Positions 32,395 through 41,171 of a stretch of DNA of 63,960 bases are shown here, in pieces. Within the stretch, counting starts at the first letter, position 1, and every line of letters begins with the position of its first letter. The DNA is from Cyanobacteria bacterium PR.3.49. GTDB taxonomy: Bacteria > Cyanobacteriota > Vampirovibrionia > Obscuribacterales > Obscuribacteraceae. A program made the position numbers and the translations under genes. Under the pieces are notes generated by a model. The model did not search any database. It was not told where the DNA came from and worked only from the letters and a program-made list of their open reading frames with translations. The stretch spans positions 1 through 63,960 of the forward strand of contig PNKB01000007.1 of the NCBI GenBank assembly GCA_013997645.1, given 5' to 3'.

Positions 32395-33330
32395 ATGAAA
32401 CCATCCAGAAAAGTGCAACGGAAGCGAAGAGTCAATTTGGCTCTTCTTTCCGCTTTTTTCTTTCTTGGTTTTTGCACGCTTGATGCGTATGCTCAGCAAG
32501 GAGCAGTGCAATATGCGCCGCAGTATCAAAACGCACCGCAGTGGCAGGGGCAGCCTACGCAAGGAACCCCGCCGGCGCAATGGAATTCACCGCCGCCGAC
32601 TGCTGCCGGACAGTGGGGAGCGCAGCCCGGGCAAAATGCACCGCAAGGCGCGCCCAATCAGTATTCGGGACAATACCAGAATGCAGGACAGTACCAAAAC
32701 GGACCGCAAGGACAGTGGCAATCTGCACCGCCGCAGGGTGGACAACAATATCCTCCACCTGGAAATTACGGACAGCAGCCGGGCTATGCCAATACCGCCC
32801 CGCCAAACTATGCGCCTCCACCTAACTACGCTCCACCTCCTCAATATCAGTCACAAAATCAGAATTGGAATTATCAAAATCAGCCGATGCAAGGTCAGGC
32901 CACTCAGTCATATGCACCACCTCAACAGCAGCAGAATGCCGTACCCATCCCTCCTGCAAATGAGGGCTATCCCAGTGTTGAAGAGCTGAATGAAACTTTC
33001 AACAAAAATCCAAACGGTGCCGCACCGACCGAGCAGCCGCAAGAATCGACAGCGGCCAAGGTGGGCGCCGGTTTGTTGAATATGGTGAAAAACTCGATGA
33101 TGACACCGTCTTACGGCATGAATGGCATGGGTATGCCGATGGGCGGAATGCCCATCGGGGGCTATGGAATGCCGATGGGCGGTTACGGAATGCCTTACGG
33201 CGCGGCTCCTATGGGCTATCCGATGATGGGTTCTCCCGGCTTGATGGGGGCTCCATTCGGAATGGGCTCAATGGGGACCAATCCTATGAACAACATCCTC
33301 AATCAAGGCATGCGCATGTTCCACTTCTAA
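32395..33330 (+). CDS. Secreted Gln/Pro/Tyr-rich low-complexity protein
   Basis: I do not recognise the family. A basic start and hydrophobic run (about residues 13-33, ending DAYAQQ) form a signal peptide. Residues 35-190 are dominated by Gln, Pro, Tyr, Asn and Gly with short repeats (QYQN, NYAPPP). A less biased patch (EGYPSVEELNETFNKNP) follows, and the last 90 residues are Gly/Met-rich (GMPMGGMPIGGYGMPMG). It begins with a good ribosome site (AAGGA) 24 bases after the protease gene, so it is likely in the same unit. It may be a surface or cell-wall associated disordered protein. Confidence 0.75.
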   Translation: MKPSRKVQRKRRVNLALLSAFFFLGFCTLDAYAQQGAVQYAPQYQNAPQWQGQPTQGTPPAQWNSPPPTAAGQWGAQPGQNAPQGAPNQYSGQYQNAGQYQNGPQGQWQSAPPQGGQQYPPPGNYGQQPGYANTAPPNYAPPPNYAPPPQYQSQNQNWNYQNQPMQGQATQSYAPPQQQQNAVPIPPANEGYPSVEELNETFNKNPNGAAPTEQPQESTAAKVGAGLLNMVKNSMMTPSYGMNGMGMPMGGMPIGGYGMPMGGYGMPYGAAPMGYPMMGSPGLMGAPFGMGSMGTNPMNNILNQGMRMFHF

Positions 33331-33374
33331 AAATCAAAACTGTCAGCAAATACAAGTAAAAGAGACAGCCAATC

Positions 33375-33403
33375 TTGACAAGGTGTACATTTAGGTATTA
33401 GAT
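33375..33403 (+). promoter_or_regulatory. Promoter before the GLSGWQ-repeat gene
   Basis: Consensus TTGACA (33375-33380) and TTAGAT (33398-33403), 17 bases apart, followed by a strong ribosome site GGAGAAG before the ATG at 33432. Confidence 0.5.
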
Positions 33404-33431
33404 ACGAACTACTTACTAGTGGAGAAGCGAA

Positions 33432-34529
33432 ATGATCAGGTCTGGAAAGAGGTCTGCTTTTGGCAGCCGTATTCTCGCTGCGCTGTCGTGCGGAGTCTTC
33501 ATCGCTTCACCAGCACTCGCTCAGCAGGGTCTGTCAGACTGGCAGTCAACGCCGACAACTAACGAGCCGGCACCTACGGCAAACTGGTCTTCGACTCCTC
33601 CAGGCAGTTATTTACCGAACAAGTCCAACGCTAAAAAATTTTCCGGCACGAAATCTTCAGCACCGCCACTTCGAACTGACGATTTTTCCAGCGATTTTTC
33701 TTCCAAAGGGCAGGGCTTGTCTGGTTGGCAGGGCGCAGGCAGTTCTAACTCCAGCTCAGGCCAAAGCTCGGGCGGTTCGCAAGGTTTGTCGGGCTGGCAG
33801 GGCGGCGGGGGTAACTCCAATTCGGGCTCCAGCTCGGGCGGTTCGCAAGGTTTGTCGGGCTGGCAGGGGGGTGGCGGTAACTCCAATTCGGGCTCCAGTT
33901 CGAACAACTCTCAAGGACTTTCAGGCTGGCAGGGCAGTGGGGACAGTTCTGGTGCTTCCGCAGGGGCGGGCTCATCCGGGCTTTCCGGTTGGCAAACCGG
34001 CGGCTCCGGTGCCACACTTGGCGATGTGCTTCAACAGGAACAATCGATGGGTGGCTCTGCTCCTCTTCAAGGTGGTGTCGAGCGCGACCGCATGGTCAAT
34101 TCCGGCGGTAACACTATGGGCGGTGGCATGCCGGATATGAACGGCATGGCAGGCGGCAATGGAATCAATCCTCAAGGCGGTCTGAACAATCCGATGGGCG
34201 GCATGGGGCAGGGACAGATGAACCCTGGCATGGGCGGCATGCCTGGAATGCCCGGAGGAATGGGCGGACTGGGTGGTGCACTCGGAGGCATGGGTGGTGC
34301 AGCCGGCTTGATGGAAGTACTCAGCAATATCATGCCGAAAAGACAAACTCCCGGCACAGTAACCGGTGGAGTCAATCATACTTATTTTGGCACCAGATCG
34401 CGCGGACCGCACATGCTTACAGGTGTTCCCAAGACTGTTAACAGAGCCGTCAATCGAAATTTGAAGCGCGGTATCAATACTGCAGCTGCTCGCGCCACTA
34501 ATATGGGGCTGCGACGCCTGCGTTTTTAG
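33432..34529 (+). CDS. Secreted repeat protein (GLSGWQ repeats, Gly/Met-rich)
   Basis: The 365-residue protein has a signal peptide (hydrophobic run ending ASPALAQQ near residue 31). Six copies of G-L-S-(G/D)-W-Q follow (residues 33-188), most about 22 residues apart and separated by Gly/Ser/Asn. A Gly/Met/Asn-rich part (about 215-300) resembles the end of the preceding gene's product. The C-terminus is basic (RAVNRNLKRG, ATNMGLRRLRF). I know no function. Regular Trp in a flexible Gly/Ser context would suit binding to a polymer or an adhesive surface role (inference). Confidence 0.78.
   Translation: MIRSGKRSAFGSRILAALSCGVFIASPALAQQGLSDWQSTPTTNEPAPTANWSSTPPGSYLPNKSNAKKFSGTKSSAPPLRTDDFSSDFSSKGQGLSGWQGAGSSNSSSGQSSGGSQGLSGWQGGGGNSNSGSSSGGSQGLSGWQGGGGNSNSGSSSNNSQGLSGWQGSGDSSGASAGAGSSGLSGWQTGGSGATLGDVLQQEQSMGGSAPLQGGVERDRMVNSGGNTMGGGMPDMNGMAGGNGINPQGGLNNPMGGMGQGQMNPGMGGMPGMPGGMGGLGGALGGMGGAAGLMEVLSNIMPKRQTPGTVTGGVNHTYFGTRSRGPHMLTGVPKTVNRAVNRNLKRGINTAAARATNMGLRRLRF
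33528..33995 (+). repeat. GLSGWQ-coding repeats, about 66-base period
   Basis: Copies of the GLS(G/D)WQ codons start at 33528, 33714, 33783, 33849, 33915 and 33978. Spacing of the last five is 69, 66, 66 and 63 bases. The units at 33783 and 33849 are nearly identical at DNA level, so copy number may vary between strains. Confidence 0.85.
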
Positions 34530-34541
34530 TACCGTTGCATC

Positions 34542-35729
34542 TTAATGCTTAAGCGGTTCTTTGCCGATCGACTTTCTTATCACATTGGCGAGTTGATAAG
34601 CCAGGTCCATGGTGTCGTTGAAATCTGCAGTGTGCTTGGCTCTTAGAGAATTGGGAATGAGCAGCAGCGCATCGCCGATTTTGCCCTGAAAAATATATAT
34701 GGTCAAAAGTTTGTCGATGAGCAGATTCTCCAATCGCATTTCTCGATCGCTCAAATTCTCGATCATTTTCAAACCGCGCTTAACATGCGGTTCTGCCAGG
34801 GCAAATTGGTTGTCTCTCAAATAGGTCAATCCCAGTCCGAGGACAGCATCGAGTTTGAAGACCGTATCTTCCTCGTAAGCTCGGTCGCAAATTGCCAGAG
34901 CTTCCGTGTAAAGTTCGGTCGCTTCTTGCGCCGTTCTGAGCACCAGTGCGCAAGCGGCCAGCCGGTTCAACAGTGCGATTCTTTGTGGATGCTCCTCAGG
35001 AAGTGCACTGGCAAGAATTTCCTTGACCCGGCGCCAATTTTTTTCCGCCTCCATCGGACGTTTTCTTTCAAACTGTTGTTCTGCCAAAAGATCCAGCGAA
35101 ATTCCCACCTCAGGGTGGTCCTTTCCAAGCGAGCGCTTTAGAATCTCCGCAGATTCGTTGTATAGAGGCTCTGAAAGAAAAACCTTGCCTTCTTTTTGTC
35201 TGAGAATGGCAGTGTTGCGCATTGAAATCGCATAGTCTTTATGAGATTTCCCTTGAGCCCGGCGCCTGATACCCATTGCTTTCACGAGACTTTTTTCCGC
35301 TTCCTGTGGATGACCACAAGTCAAATGAACGAGCCCATGTTCGTCATAGGCATCGGCTGCTTCCGGGCTATCAACTCCGTAAGACTGGCAGCGAATCTTC
35401 GTCGCCGCATCGACAAGCTGTTCGGCCTCATTAAATTCGCCCAGTGCGGCCAGCGAGATTGCCAGAGCTGACATGGCTTCGGCAGTCTTTTGATTGTTAT
35501 CACCAAAAACTTTTGCGGAAATCTCCACGGATTGCCTGAGGTATTCAACAGCTTTTTCCAGATTGTGCAAGCGGTCCTGAAGTCTTCCAAGTTTGAGCAG
35601 AGCAATCGCTCGCTCGCCTGAGTCATCTTGCGTCTGGCCTAAAACCCGAATACACTCTTCGGCGGCCTGTTGGTACTTTCCCTGAGCGCACAGATCGTCC
35701 ACTTTCGAAATCTGCTCGGTCTTTGCCAT
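34542..35729 (-). CDS. Tetratricopeptide-repeat protein (kinesin-light-chain type)
   Basis: The 395 residues are almost wholly TPR helices, with 42-residue-type repeats (KAVEYLRQSVEISAKVFGDNNQKTAEAMSALA, EAEKSLVKAMGIRRRAQGKSHKDYAISMRNTA, LYNESAEILKRSLGKDHPEVGISLDLLA) as in kinesin-light-chain TPR proteins. No signal peptide, membrane helix or enzymatic domain is seen, so it is probably a cytoplasmic scaffold. It converges with the GLSGWQ gene, with a 12-base gap. Confidence 0.85.
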   Translation of the reverse strand: MAKTEQISKVDDLCAQGKYQQAAEECIRVLGQTQDDSGERAIALLKLGRLQDRLHNLEKAVEYLRQSVEISAKVFGDNNQKTAEAMSALAISLAALGEFNEAEQLVDAATKIRCQSYGVDSPEAADAYDEHGLVHLTCGHPQEAEKSLVKAMGIRRRAQGKSHKDYAISMRNTAILRQKEGKVFLSEPLYNESAEILKRSLGKDHPEVGISLDLLAEQQFERKRPMEAEKNWRRVKEILASALPEEHPQRIALLNRLAACALVLRTAQEATELYTEALAICDRAYEEDTVFKLDAVLGLGLTYLRDNQFALAEPHVKRGLKMIENLSDREMRLENLLIDKLLTIYIFQGKIGDALLLIPNSLRAKHTADFNDTMDLAYQLANVIRKSIGKEPLKH

Positions 35730-35948
35730 TGGACTTTTGCTCCTCCAGGATCCTGTGAGCCCTTCTGGGCCACCGGCTCCCTCATTACACGAGGGTACAC
35801 ACTTATATCTGCCACATTAACAGACAAAACCCTTACTTCGCTTGAAATTACCGTATATCTGAATTATCCGGTCAGGGTTTCAAATGGAGAATGAAACGGC
35901 AGCCAGGCAGGCTGATACCGAATGTAGTGGCGCAAACCGTTTGTCTGG

Positions 35949-37679
35949 TTAAGCGCTGTGCAAACGACGAGTTGGACAAACTTCTTCAAGCACAGTCTGA
36001 ATATTCGAAAGCAAGCCACCAAGTCCGGTGCGCATTATGGCTGATACCATGACCGGATTCGGAACTTGTGCGGCCAGCCATTCGAGATCTTCCTTGCGTG
36101 CTTTGTCGGCCTTGTTCAAAACCGTGATAATCGGCTTGTCTACAGCACCAAGTTCGCTCAGAACATCATAGACGGAACTCATATGTTCCATCACGTTCGG
36201 GTGGCTGGCATCGACGACATGCATGAGAACATCTGCCACAGCCACTTCTTCAAGTGTCGCTCTGAAAGCGGCGATCAAAGAAGTAGGCAGTTTCTTTATG
36301 AATCCGACCGTGTCGGTCAGCAATACCGGAGAGTGATCAGGCAGAGTGGTTCGCCTGGTCGCCGGATCGAGAGTGGCAAACAGTTTGTCTTCAACCACCA
36401 TATCTGATTTTGCAAGCGCGTTCAGCAGGGTCGATTTGCCCGAGTTTGTATAACCGGTCAGCGCTACGACAGGGAGATTTTCGTCCGTGCGTTTGCGTCT
36501 TTGGGTGTCGCGATAGCTTTTTATGCGCTGAGTTTCGCGCTCCAGAAAAGTTATGCGATCGCGAATGCGTCGACGATCGACTTCCAGTTTAGTTTCACCA
36601 GGACCTCGTGTGCCAATTCCGCCGCCCAGTCTGCTCAGCGCAGTGCCTTTGCCGACCAGTCTCGGGAATAGATACTTGAGCTGTGCCAGTTCGACTTGAA
36701 GTTTTCCTTCTTTGGTTTGGGCGCGCTGAGCAAAAATATCCAGGATCAATTCGGTGCGATCGATCACTTTCACGGCCACTATGTCTTCCAGGTTTTGCTG
36801 CTGGTTTGCAGAAAGCTCTTTATCGACGATGACGAGATTTGCTCCCATCTCTTGAACGAGCAGAGCCAATTCCTGAACTTTGCCAGAGCCCAGGAAAAAT
36901 TTTGGATCAGGCTGCGAGCGCGATTGTGTCAGCCGTCCGCAAACGGTTGCACCAGCGGTTTTGGCAAGCAATGACATTTCATCGAGATCATCATCTACCT
37001 GAAACGCATCATGTCCTTCCGATATCAGTCCGACCAGAATGGCGCGCTCTTCTCCTTTGGCTACTTGCAGGCCGGGAGCCTCTCTTCTAAATTCGTTTTC
37101 CAGAGCCTGAATCAGTTCTTCGAAATCTTCTTCCTGTGCGCGTCTGGCCGTCATGGGCGGAAACAGTTTCCAGAGCTGACCTTCCGAATCGCGACCGGGA
37201 AGAATGTGGGCAATATGCACGACGTCGGCAAATCTAGTCTGTTCGCCTTTGGAGCGGCTGAAGTTTCCATCGGTGTTGACGCTAATCTGAGCAATGGCAT
37301 CAAGCCTATTCTTGAGAAGACATTGCAAATCTTCCTTTCTGAATGAAAGTTTGTTTGCCTGAGCGGATTTGCCTGTATCCAAACTGGTATGAATAATTCG
37401 ATGACCACAAAGCCTGCCCGGCCCTACTCTTACGCCCTTAAGTTCGGGCATATTCACTTCAGAAGGGTGACCGAGGGTGATATTTACTATCTGACCGCGA
37501 CGATTTACGACTACAGAGACCGGATGACCGGTCGAATCGGAGATCTCGGAAATACTTTCGGCCAGGTCGATAGTCAGCAACTTACCTGCTGGAATTCTTT
37601 GCTGCAGGATACGATTCAGTTGTTTAATCTCAGACTTTTTCAGTCCCTTAGCTTTGCCAAGATCAAGTTTTCCGTGCAA
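35949..37679 (-). CDS. hflX: Ribosome-associated GTPase HflX
   Basis: HflX binds the 50S subunit and splits stalled ribosomes under stress. GTPase motifs: G1 GYTNSGKST (about 409-417), G3 DTVGF (about 455-459), G4 NKAD (about 521-524). The HflX N-terminal domain is present with FLGSGKVQEL, VDKELSANQQQNLE, RTELILDIFAQRAQTKEGKLQVELAQL and the GGGIGTRGPGETKLE linker. At 576 residues it has about 200 extra N-terminal residues with their own fold, as in some cyanobacterial and archaeal-like HflX proteins. TTG start with AGGAGG 10 bases upstream. Confidence 0.93.
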   Translation of the reverse strand: MHGKLDLGKAKGLKKSEIKQLNRILQQRIPAGKLLTIDLAESISEISDSTGHPVSVVVNRRGQIVNITLGHPSEVNMPELKGVRVGPGRLCGHRIIHTSLDTGKSAQANKLSFRKEDLQCLLKNRLDAIAQISVNTDGNFSRSKGEQTRFADVVHIAHILPGRDSEGQLWKLFPPMTARRAQEEDFEELIQALENEFRREAPGLQVAKGEERAILVGLISEGHDAFQVDDDLDEMSLLAKTAGATVCGRLTQSRSQPDPKFFLGSGKVQELALLVQEMGANLVIVDKELSANQQQNLEDIVAVKVIDRTELILDIFAQRAQTKEGKLQVELAQLKYLFPRLVGKGTALSRLGGGIGTRGPGETKLEVDRRRIRDRITFLERETQRIKSYRDTQRRKRTDENLPVVALTGYTNSGKSTLLNALAKSDMVVEDKLFATLDPATRRTTLPDHSPVLLTDTVGFIKKLPTSLIAAFRATLEEVAVADVLMHVVDASHPNVMEHMSSVYDVLSELGAVDKPIITVLNKADKARKEDLEWLAAQVPNPVMVSAIMRTGLGGLLSNIQTVLEEVCPTRRLHSA

Positions 37680-37689
37680 TCAGATATGC

Positions 37690-37695
37690 CCTCCT
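37690..37695 (-). promoter_or_regulatory. Ribosome-binding site supporting the hflX TTG start
   Basis: AGGAGG on the minus strand, 10 bases before the TTG at 37679. No ATG lies at a better distance in frame. Confidence 0.55.
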
Positions 37696-37831
37696 GAAAG
37701 CCCGCCGAATATTGGTTGGGGAATTTGCAATGCTTACGCCACGTAGTAGTGTCACACCCGAATCATACCCTTTCAGTGACAGATATTCACGGATATTTAA
37801 TCTGAAAGGGAGGGCGAGAACGGGCTGCCGA

Positions 37832-40387
37832 TCAGGAAAGAACCTCCTGACTATTCGGAATTTCCAGCGGATGTTGGCTTTCCGTAGTAGTCATAACAAT
37901 TCCATGCATGATTCGGCTCACCGATTCGCAGAATTCCTCAGTAGATATTCCGGTGCCTTTTAGATGTCTGGTCAATCCCAAAGTCATCTTATTTATATCG
38001 GCTGTGGCCACACCGTCTTCGCTATATACAACGAGGGGTAGAGAATGCTCCTCCCCTTGCCTGAGCCCTGCCAGAACTTCAAAACAACGTTCATTGGAAA
38101 CAGACAGATCGAGCACTATGATGTCGGGCTCGAGATCTCTCATCATTCCGGAAACAGATTGATCAATTTCATCGATAACCTGAAAGCCTCCGCGCATAAT
38201 TTCCTTCTTGAGTAGATTGGACTTGGCTGAATCGCCCTCAATCACCAGCACCCTGCTCTCCGTTGCAATAACGCCCGCCTGCCTGCCGATTCTTCTTAGG
38301 CGCCGGCAATCGAATGGATTTTTCTGCAAATCTAAAAGTACAGGGTTTGCTATCGTGCCTGTCTCTTCATTCCAACCGCCCAGAATAATAATCGGTACCG
38401 CGTGAGAGAGCAGGGCGCCTCCGGCGTGTTTGACTATTTCCAATCCGCTCCCGTCGGCAAGCTCCACGTCAACAAGCACAATGTCGGGAAAGGTTTTTTC
38501 AACTATGCGTTCAGCTTGAGCTAGAGTGGCTGCTCTAAGCAGATCAAAGCCGGACTTCTGCAAAAGCTCCTTAAGTGGCTCCGTCAGTTTCTCGTCGTCC
38601 GCCACCAGCATCACTCTCAAGCGGTGAAGAGTGAGCGTTTCGTCAGGCGCGACAGGAATGAGTTCTCCCGGAGACAGCTCAAACCAGAAAGTCGAACCTT
38701 TGCCGACTGCTGTTTCGACGCCGACTTCACCGCCATGCTGATTGACGATTGCTTTGGAAATAGCTAACCCGAGACCGGTGCCGCCTTTTTTTCGTGTGTC
38801 GGAAGAGTCGAGCTGCTGGAATTTGGCAAACAGCTTGCTCATTTGATCTTCACGAATACCCGGACCCTGATCGATTATTGCGAATCGCGCGCGTCCGGTT
38901 TCTGTCTCTGTAACTCTTATGAGAACATCTTTTCCGCGTTCCGAAAATTTAATTGCGTTAGAAATCAAATTTGTCAGCACTTGCACAATTCGATCCGGAT
39001 CGCAGTGCAGAGCTTCATTGAATTCTATCGATTTGGACAGATTTACTCCGGCTTCCTCAGCCAGTCCCTTTATAGCTTGAAAGGTCGTGTCTACCAGAGA
39101 TTGTGGGTTAGTCAGTTGCGGTTTTAGCATCAATTTGCCGGCTTCGATTTTCCGGAAATCGAGAATGTCGTTGATCAAACGAATCAAACGATCACATTCA
39201 CCGCCGGCGATGCGGACAAGGTGACCGCCCTTTTGCGACAGCTCTCCGACCGCACCGCTCGTCATCAGTCCGAGCGCGGTTCGAATCGACGTCAGTGGTG
39301 TGCGCAATTCATGAGAGACGGTTGAGTAAAATTCACTGACTCGCCTTTCTGCTTCCTTTCTTGCTGTAATATCGCGGACAATACCAGTGTAAATGCGCCT
39401 ATCGCCCAGATTCAGCACGGACAGGGCAGCCTCGACTGCAAAGGTGCTGCCGTCCTTTCTGCGCCCGCGAATTTCTTCTCCTGTGCCGATTGTTTGCTTT
39501 TCGCCGAAAGTGGAGCTGGTTTGGGGGCGACTCTCCGGAAGAATATTGTCCATGATGGTGACAATTTGCATGCCGAGAAGCTCTCCCGCTCCGTAGCCGA
39601 ACATCTTATGAGTCGCTTCATTTGCGGATTCAATTTCGCCCTGATCGGAAAATGTCAAAATACCGTCGGGTGCAGTGTCGACAATTGCGCGCATACGTGC
39701 TTCACGCTCAGCCAGTTTGCGCTCTGCCTCGCGTGTTTCGACTACATAGCGATTGAGGATGAAAAGCATAGACAAAAGAATTAGAAACGCGGCCATCATC
39801 ATTATCCAGATGGCGCCCAATGTTTGCAGATTATTATTGCCTATACTCTCATTAACAGCGAGTTGATTTTGCTTTTCACTGGTTCTCAATTCGATCAACT
39901 GAGATTCGATAAATGTTGTTAGTTTGCGAAAATCCGCAGCTTCCAGTAGTCGTGCAGCCACAGCCTGTCCGTGTTTTTGTCTGGCATCGACCAGAGATCT
40001 GTTTTGTTCTATGCGGTCGTTGATGTTGATTTTGAGTGTTTTGAATTCATCTTTGCTCGGATTGCCTGCGGTCAATTTCAATAGCTTGTCTGCGTGTTCG
40101 TTCAATCTGACAATAGAATCTTTCATCGCTGACAGTGTCTGTGCATCACCTTCGATGATGTATGCGACTTCATGGCTGCGCAAGTCAGAATAGGCAGTCA
40201 TCGTCTCTTCAATCTCAAAAAGTGTTTCTTGTCCTTGCGGTATTAAATTGCTGGCTCCCGGCTGCAATTGCTGGCTGGCGACTCCGCCAATATAGAGCAA
40301 GACCAGTGCCGTCGCCAACACAGCAAAAGCGGCTTTGACTGTCAGTGAGCTGCTTGAGCCTTGATTCTTGTTGGGAGCCTGCTCCAT
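37832..40387 (-). CDS. Hybrid sensor histidine kinase with two receiver domains
   Basis: Membrane sensor kinase, 851 residues. Order: TM1 (about 18-38), an all-helical periplasmic sensor of CHASE3 type (about 45-185, TMTAYSDLRSHEVAYIIEGD), TM2 (about 190-212), PAS (about 228-345), HisKA with the phospho-accepting His in STVSHELRTPLTS (about 358), HATPase with NLISNAIKF and GTGLGLAISK, then two receivers (about 590-700, VDVELADG; and about 710-825, LDLSVSN), both keeping the Asp. It follows the OmpR-type regulator gene by 32 bases, so the two probably form one pathway. Confidence 0.93.
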   Translation of the reverse strand: MEQAPNKNQGSSSSLTVKAAFAVLATALVLLYIGGVASQQLQPGASNLIPQGQETLFEIEETMTAYSDLRSHEVAYIIEGDAQTLSAMKDSIVRLNEHADKLLKLTAGNPSKDEFKTLKININDRIEQNRSLVDARQKHGQAVAARLLEAADFRKLTTFIESQLIELRTSEKQNQLAVNESIGNNNLQTLGAIWIMMMAAFLILLSMLFILNRYVVETREAERKLAEREARMRAIVDTAPDGILTFSDQGEIESANEATHKMFGYGAGELLGMQIVTIMDNILPESRPQTSSTFGEKQTIGTGEEIRGRRKDGSTFAVEAALSVLNLGDRRIYTGIVRDITARKEAERRVSEFYSTVSHELRTPLTSIRTALGLMTSGAVGELSQKGGHLVRIAGGECDRLIRLINDILDFRKIEAGKLMLKPQLTNPQSLVDTTFQAIKGLAEEAGVNLSKSIEFNEALHCDPDRIVQVLTNLISNAIKFSERGKDVLIRVTETETGRARFAIIDQGPGIREDQMSKLFAKFQQLDSSDTRKKGGTGLGLAISKAIVNQHGGEVGVETAVGKGSTFWFELSPGELIPVAPDETLTLHRLRVMLVADDEKLTEPLKELLQKSGFDLLRAATLAQAERIVEKTFPDIVLVDVELADGSGLEIVKHAGGALLSHAVPIIILGGWNEETGTIANPVLLDLQKNPFDCRRLRRIGRQAGVIATESRVLVIEGDSAKSNLLKKEIMRGGFQVIDEIDQSVSGMMRDLEPDIIVLDLSVSNERCFEVLAGLRQGEEHSLPLVVYSEDGVATADINKMTLGLTRHLKGTGISTEEFCESVSRIMHGIVMTTTESQHPLEIPNSQEVLS

Positions 40388-40419
40388 CTAATTGTTTCGA
40401 ATCCTATGCCGAGGGTCGC

Positions 40420-41094
40420 TTATTGGTCGACGATCCTGTATCCCAAGCCGCGCTTGGTGCGAATGATCGAATTATCCTCGCTGTCACCGAGTTTTTTTCT
40501 CAAGGTTTTCATATGAGTTCTTACGGTATCAATTGATGCTGAAGAATCTGTTTGCCAGAGACGGTCCAAGATTTGCTCGAGAGAAAAACTTTGATTGGGA
40601 TGCCGCATCAGCAGTTCTAAAAGGGAAAATTCTTTGGCGGTCAATTCGATTTCTTTGTCCGCGCGCTGAACCCGATTGGTGACCGTATCCAGCTCCAGAT
40701 CTTGAATCTGCAGCAACCGTCCGGCAAAGGCTGCCGGACGGCGAATCAGAGCCCTCACACGGGCGCCTAATTCGGTGGGATGAAAGGGTTTGACAAGATA
40801 ATCGTCGGCACCGGCGTCCAACCCCTGAGCCATATCTTCCGGTGCTCCTTTGGCCGTCAACATGAGAATCGGAGTGCGGCCGCCGATGTTTCTAAACTTT
40901 GAAATTACATCTACTCCACTCAAGTCAGGCAACATCCAGTCCATAATCACAAGGTCGTAAGTGTGGTCCTTAAGACTTTGCAAGGCGTCCAGTCCGGAGT
41001 GCACGACATCGACCATTTGCTTTTCATGCTCAAGCTGCATCTGTAAAAGAAATGCCAGATTTTGGTCGTCTTCCACAAGAAGAATTTTGGCCAT
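40420..41094 (-). CDS. OmpR/PhoB-type response regulator
   Basis: 224 residues. Receiver domain with acidic pocket VEDD (7-10), phospho-acceptor D52 (MDWMLPDLSG) and lysine in YLVKPF, followed by a winged-helix DNA-binding domain (ELTAKEFSLLELLMRHPNQ, VRTHMKTLRKKLG, RTKRGLGYRI). It is the first gene of a pair with the hybrid kinase downstream, its probable partner. Confidence 0.95.
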   Translation of the reverse strand: MAKILLVEDDQNLAFLLQMQLEHEKQMVDVVHSGLDALQSLKDHTYDLVIMDWMLPDLSGVDVISKFRNIGGRTPILMLTAKGAPEDMAQGLDAGADDYLVKPFHPTELGARVRALIRRPAAFAGRLLQIQDLELDTVTNRVQRADKEIELTAKEFSLLELLMRHPNQSFSLEQILDRLWQTDSSASIDTVRTHMKTLRKKLGDSEDNSIIRTKRGLGYRIVDQ

Positions 41095-41171
41095 GATTCT
41101 GCCTGCACTACCTGGAGCTAAATCTAATAAGCTCTCTCTTTATGCCCGCTTGGTGCCGGTGATTATACTAA

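Noticed and set aside
35883..35951. 22-codon plus-strand frame (MENETAARQ...) near the hflX end
   Set aside because: Too short, with no independent support and overlapping the hflX stop region.
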